64,000 nucleotides of DNA from Eremothecium cymbalariae DBVPG#7215 (lineage: Eukaryota; Ascomycota; Saccharomycetes; Saccharomycetales; Saccharomycetaceae), in contig NC_016452.1 of assembly GCF_000235365.1 (NCBI RefSeq), positions 1,226,001 through 1,290,000 on the forward strand, read 5' to 3'. The position numbers and the translations under genes were made by a program. This document shows, piece by piece, positions 60,495-64,000 of this stretch. The first letter of the stretch is position 1, and each line of letters begins with the position of its first letter. Under the pieces are notes generated by a model, which worked only from the letters and a program-made list of their open reading frames with translations, was not told where the DNA came from and made no database searches.

Positions 60495-61705
60495 ATGGTT
60501 TTGGATAAGGCAGTTGTGATACATTTTGGTAAACACTCTACCGTTGTGGGTTTTAGCAATCGTGATTTACCTCAGTGTGTGCTACCTTCTGCGTATTTGA
60601 AGATCGATGAGCGAGAGCCGATTTTTGGATTGTACGAGTTATTGCAGGCTACCGAAGGTGAGATATACACTTTGTTTGATAATAGAGGCGTTCCAATTGA
60701 TTGGGATCTTTTGGAAAAGTTTTGGAGATGGATTTATGAAACGCAGTTGCGAGTTGATATCGGTGATCTTCCGTTGTGCATTACAGTTCCGCCAGATATT
60801 TCTACGACTGTTAGGAACCAATTTCATGATTTGGCGTTGTGCAGGTTAGGTGTTCCTGTTTTCCAGATGATGAGCGAACCTCTTGCAGTGACACTGTCTT
60901 TGGGAAGAAGTACTGCCCTAGTGGTTGATATCGGAGCTTCCAAAGTGACCATTACACCCATTGTCGATGGTAGTATCGTGAAGACAGGTATTTTAAGGTC
61001 TAAGTTCGGCGGCGACTTCCTTGATTTCCAATTGATGAACGCTCTACAGAAGGAAGAACAAGGGAATTCGTTGTATTATTGGCAACAGTCGCGTACCTGG
61101 ATGCACGATTTCAAAAACACGATGTTGCAAGTGTCTCCGATGAAGTTGAAGGAGGTCGAAAAGCAGCTCCAGCAGCAACCCTTGAGCTTTATTCCTGTGC
61201 CCATGGAGGGCAAAAAGAATTTTCTTAAAAATAAAAGACCATAACGTGGGAGCTCAAGGATTGTTATACCATTGCTGAATCGTTGTTTGATCCGAACATC
61301 GTGTCTGCCGACTTTGAAAGTTCTTCTGGATTAAGTGAGCTTGTTGGGAAAGCCATCAAGAAATGCGCTGCCAGTGTAACCTCCAATAACAGTACTTCAA
61401 ACGGAATGTCTTCTTCTTCGAGCGTAGGCACGTCCTCTGCAACCCCCGAGCAGATCCATGCAGCATTGCTAACAAATGTAGTGATCATTGGCGGCACCTC
61501 ACTACTCCAGGGCTTAGAACAAAGGCTCGTCAACGAGTTAAGCCTGCAATTCCCACACTACAAGCTGTCTACGTATGCCACTCCTGTCCAAATCGACAGA
61601 CAACTACAGAGCTGGCAAGGCGGTGTCAACATGTGCCACCTCCCAGATTGGAAGCTAGGTGTCTGGGTCACCAAGCAAGAATACCTGGACTCCCTGGATA
61701 AGTAA
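60495..61705 (+). CDS. ARP7: actin-related protein Arp7 (SWI/SNF and RSC), apparent frame break
   Basis: Arp7, with Arp9, forms the regulatory actin-like dimer of the SWI/SNF and RSC remodellers. The first frame (60495-61244) reads KAVVIHFGKHSTVVGFSNRDLPQCVLPS, LVVDIGASKVTITPIVDG and RSKFGGDFLDFQ, then KKNFLKNKRP and a stop. The next frame carries TWELKDCYTIAESLFDP, NVVIIGGTSLLQGLEQRLVNEL and the C-terminus. One A missing from the A4 run at 61233-61236 would give KKTITWELKDCY, aligning with yeast NKTLTLDLKECY (YPR034W). Total about 403 residues, shorter than yeast (477). ARP7 is important or essential in S. cerevisiae, so an intact gene is expected. Confidence 0.88.
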
Positions 61706-61917
61706 TAAGAAACAACAACCCGGGAATCCTATGTGCTTTATGTATCTATGTAGGCCTGTGTGTGATGATCGTGATGATGATATAGGTATTAAAACACGTT
61801 CCGTACACCATGATGCATATCTCTGACGTTAACTGATCAAACGAATGGACTTTCACTTTCCCCTTATCATTTCCACAGGTACCACCTCGCACCCCCGTAG
61901 CATACACGACCAAACCA

Positions 61918-62526
61918 ATGCCCCTCCCAAGCAAGCTCCTCGCATCAAACTCTATCAAGAAAGACGGCACAAACGCCATCCAAAACACTATCCAACTATA
62001 CCTAGACTACTGCTGCCCATTCTCCGGCAAACTCTTCCTCCGCTGGTACGACGAAATATTCCCAACTGTGCAATCCAACACAAAGTACCAAATCGTCATC
62101 CAAAACGTTATCCAACCATGGCACATCGGCTCCCAGTACATGTGCGAAACCGCCTTGGCCGTGGCAAAATTGAAACCTGAAAAGTTCATCCCCTTCTCAA
62201 AGGCGTTGTTTGAGTCCCAACAACGCTGGTTCGACAGCAACACCGCAGACAAGTCCAGAAACGAAATCTACACGGAATTGGCCCTGTTCGCCCAGGAATC
62301 TGTCAATCTCCCAGCTGATAGTCTCCTTCCTCTTTTGCTAGTCTCCTCGGATGACGGCAACGCCGTCGTCAAGGATGTAAAATACTTCACCCGCTACCAC
62401 AGACAAAACGGCGTCCACGTGACCCCCACCCTCGCCCTCAACGGCATCATAATCCCCGCCATCGAATCCAGCACTCCAACTGACCGCGTCTGGAAAATCA
62501 TCGATCCACTAGCTACCACGGAATAA
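61918..62526 (+). CDS. DsbA-like thioredoxin-fold protein of unknown role
   Basis: 202 residues. The start LYLDYCCPFSGKLFLRWYDE places CCPFS at the redox position of the thioredoxin fold, with one cysteine pair side by side instead of CxxC. HVTPTLALNG (about residue 175) is the cis-proline element. Between them lies a helical insertion (FIPFSKALFESQQRWFDS), typical of DsbA-family proteins. I know of no named S. cerevisiae counterpart and do not assign a substrate. It follows ARP7 by 212 bp. Codon use is somewhat C-rich compared with its neighbours. Confidence 0.75.
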   Translation: MPLPSKLLASNSIKKDGTNAIQNTIQLYLDYCCPFSGKLFLRWYDEIFPTVQSNTKYQIVIQNVIQPWHIGSQYMCETALAVAKLKPEKFIPFSKALFESQQRWFDSNTADKSRNEIYTELALFAQESVNLPADSLLPLLLVSSDDGNAVVKDVKYFTRYHRQNGVHVTPTLALNGIIIPAIESSTPTDRVWKIIDPLATTE

Positions 62527-63970
62527 GCCATCCCCGCGGCCCGCTCTTCTAGCGTATCTACCTACATACCCAGCCTAAGTAAAACGAGTCATCCGATAAG
62601 AACATGTGGACATCTAATTTCATGGACATGTAAACAACCCTTATCACATCCCGAAAACAAAAGTAATACCTTATCGCTCCCTGGATAAACCGCAAAAACA
62701 CTTGCGTAATACACAAACAAACAGAAAAACAACGGCAGGACGAAACTTCCCAGCACTCTCAAACCCAGCAAACAAACCACGCAAATGCCGCGTTTCTCCT
62801 CTTTATATAGCCTGACCCACAGAAAACCAATCCTGTGAGAAACACAAGATCAAAACCAAAGAAAACCCTCTATGTTCGTTGTTGTTGTTCGTTTGATAAC
62901 AAAAAAAACGTCCACAAAAGGGTCTTTCTGGCATATTTTATTCCATAATTAGCTGCCTGCGTTAGGAACTGCCTAATGCAGTGCCTAACGCAGTGCCTAA
63001 GAAAGCCCGGAGTACCTAACAATCTTAACGCCAGCCCGCCACTCCTACTGAAACTTGCACTTACCCTCCGCGGATAAAGCCTAGCCAATCGGCGGATCTA
63101 CCACTCCTCTCCTCGCGGCCTTACGTAATCGCCATAGTAGTACGCTTGCTTTCCAGACAAGCGACAACGGAAAAACTTTGAGGACATTACATACAAAACA
63201 AGACAAGACGAAAGAATTCTAAGCGCAGCGCAGCGCAATCAAAATTACTTGATTAACCAATCAATCTTATGGCCATTTTGGCAAAAATAGCCAATCAAAA
63301 GGTGAAATGACGATTGGATTTGGCGGATTGGTTTTTTTGTTTGATGGAAAGCTGATTTTACGCCCCTTATTGGACAAAGTGAATATCTTGGACAAGAAAA
63401 AAGGAAAGAAAACGCCGCTTTCTCACGTCGAAGGGCCAACGACAAGAGCTTTTGTAAAAGAAAAGCCCAATGGATTCATTAAGCGAGGTTATGGTGATGG
63501 CAATCGTATGGGGTATGATCACTATTTGATTTGATTGGTTTTTATTGAAGGCTAGGAATAGGAAGCCTGGGGAGCAAGATTTCTTGTATATATAGTATAT
63601 ATAGGCGAAGTATATTGGTTGTTGGCTGGCGGTATAAGCAGTTCTGGATATTAGTAGCATCAAGAGGCTCATCATCGACATCAGGCCAAGAAACTTTATT
63701 GAATCATTTATTTTTTTTGTTGTATAGGCAGGAAACAAGGGACGTATAGGCTTTTTTTGGGGTTTTAGGATTTTTTATATTATATTATAATATATTAGAG
63801 GAACCACAAGAGAGGACGAGCGAACACAGGGGATATATATAGATATATTAGGTTGTCGTGTATCCATCGTTGTTGTTATTATAGCGCGGCTGGTTATAGT
63901 AAGGAAATATTTGTTCTGGAGGTATAACAATTAGAGGGAGAAGAAAAAAAACAAATAGAAAGCAGTAGCT
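62527..63970. promoter_or_regulatory. 1.4-kb promoter region with CCAAT cluster, repeats and hairpin
   Basis: No gene is supported. Nine CCAAT/ATTGG pentamers lie in 63085-63618, consistent with Hap2/3/5 binding. A nested inverted repeat lies at 62957-62993. GCGCA repeats (63223-63236) and a TATA-like TTATATTATATTATAATA run (63776-63793) lie nearer the last gene. Confidence 0.6.
62957..62993. repeat. nested inverted repeat, 10-bp arms
   Basis: CTGCGTTAGG (62957-62966) is the exact reverse complement of CCTAACGCAG (62984-62993), with a 17-bp spacer that itself contains CTGC...GCAG. The TGCCTAA(T/C)GCAG unit also recurs as imperfect direct repeats to about 63000. It could be a protein-binding site or an RNA hairpin. 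Confidence 0.7.
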
Positions 63971-64000
63971 ATGAGTGAGTTAGTTCAGCAGGCAGCTGTT
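63971..64000 (+). CDS. start of an unidentified protein (partial)
   Basis: The last 30 bases encode MSELVQQAAV and run off the window. The ATG is preceded by an A-rich leader (AAAAAAAACAAATAG) and the CCAAT-rich promoter, consistent with an expressed, respiration-linked gene. Ten codons do not identify it. Confidence 0.5.
   Translation, partial: MSELVQQAAV

Overview
The window is nuclear DNA from a budding yeast of the family Saccharomycetaceae. Genes are dense and mostly intronless. The few introns carry yeast signals (GTATGT or GTAAGT at the 5' end, a TACTAAC-type branch site). Almost every gene has a recognisable Saccharomyces cerevisiae counterpart. Neighbours here correspond to S. cerevisiae genes that lie on two different chromosomes: YDR374-382 interleaved with YOR126-130, and YBL104-107 interleaved with YPR031-034. 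That single-track order is expected of a lineage that did not undergo the whole-genome duplication (Kluyveromyces, Lachancea, Eremothecium, Zygosaccharomyces or Torulaspora). A glucosylceramide synthase and a Pmp47-type peroxisomal carrier, both lacking a close S. cerevisiae counterpart, agree with this. The species cannot be fixed from the sequence alone.

Layout. 0.3-6.3 kb: tRNA-Tyr, ribosomal stalk protein RPP2B, mitochondrial ornithine carrier ORT1, a Pmp47-like carrier, a small intron-containing membrane protein, and mRNA-export factor YRA1 with a 1-kb intron. 7.5-15.3 kb: AFI1, ADE2 and a Zn2Cys6 regulator. 16-22 kb: glucosylceramide synthase, SDH6 and RGA1/RGA2. 22-24.8 kb: an unusually long gene-free stretch. 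24.8-32.5 kb: LSM6, ATP17 (with an intron), ARH1, IAH1, BCS1, WIP1, SEC13 and PNP1. 33.5-39.8 kb: DHH1, STE7, DMO2 and CMR1. 40.4-58 kb: NTO1, SEA4, PKC1, SRO7, MIX23, BNA2 and HTS1. 58-62.5 kb: AIM24, EAF6, ARP7 and a DsbA-like thioredoxin-fold protein. The window ends 10 codons into a further gene whose promoter is packed with CCAAT boxes.

Most genes are housekeeping and do not form a pathway cluster. Recurring themes are mitochondrial biogenesis (ORT1, SDH6, ATP17, ARH1, BCS1, DMO2, MIX23, AIM24, HTS1) and polarity or signalling (AFI1, RGA1, STE7, PKC1, SRO7).

Four conserved genes (YRA1, AFI1 twice, SEA4, ARP7) carry single-base reading-frame breaks, mostly in or beside short homopolymers. 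The simplest explanation is residual sequencing error, but the YRA1 case also has the form of a +1 slippage site at a stop codon. No transposon, LTR, CRISPR array, virus or novel multi-gene system was found.
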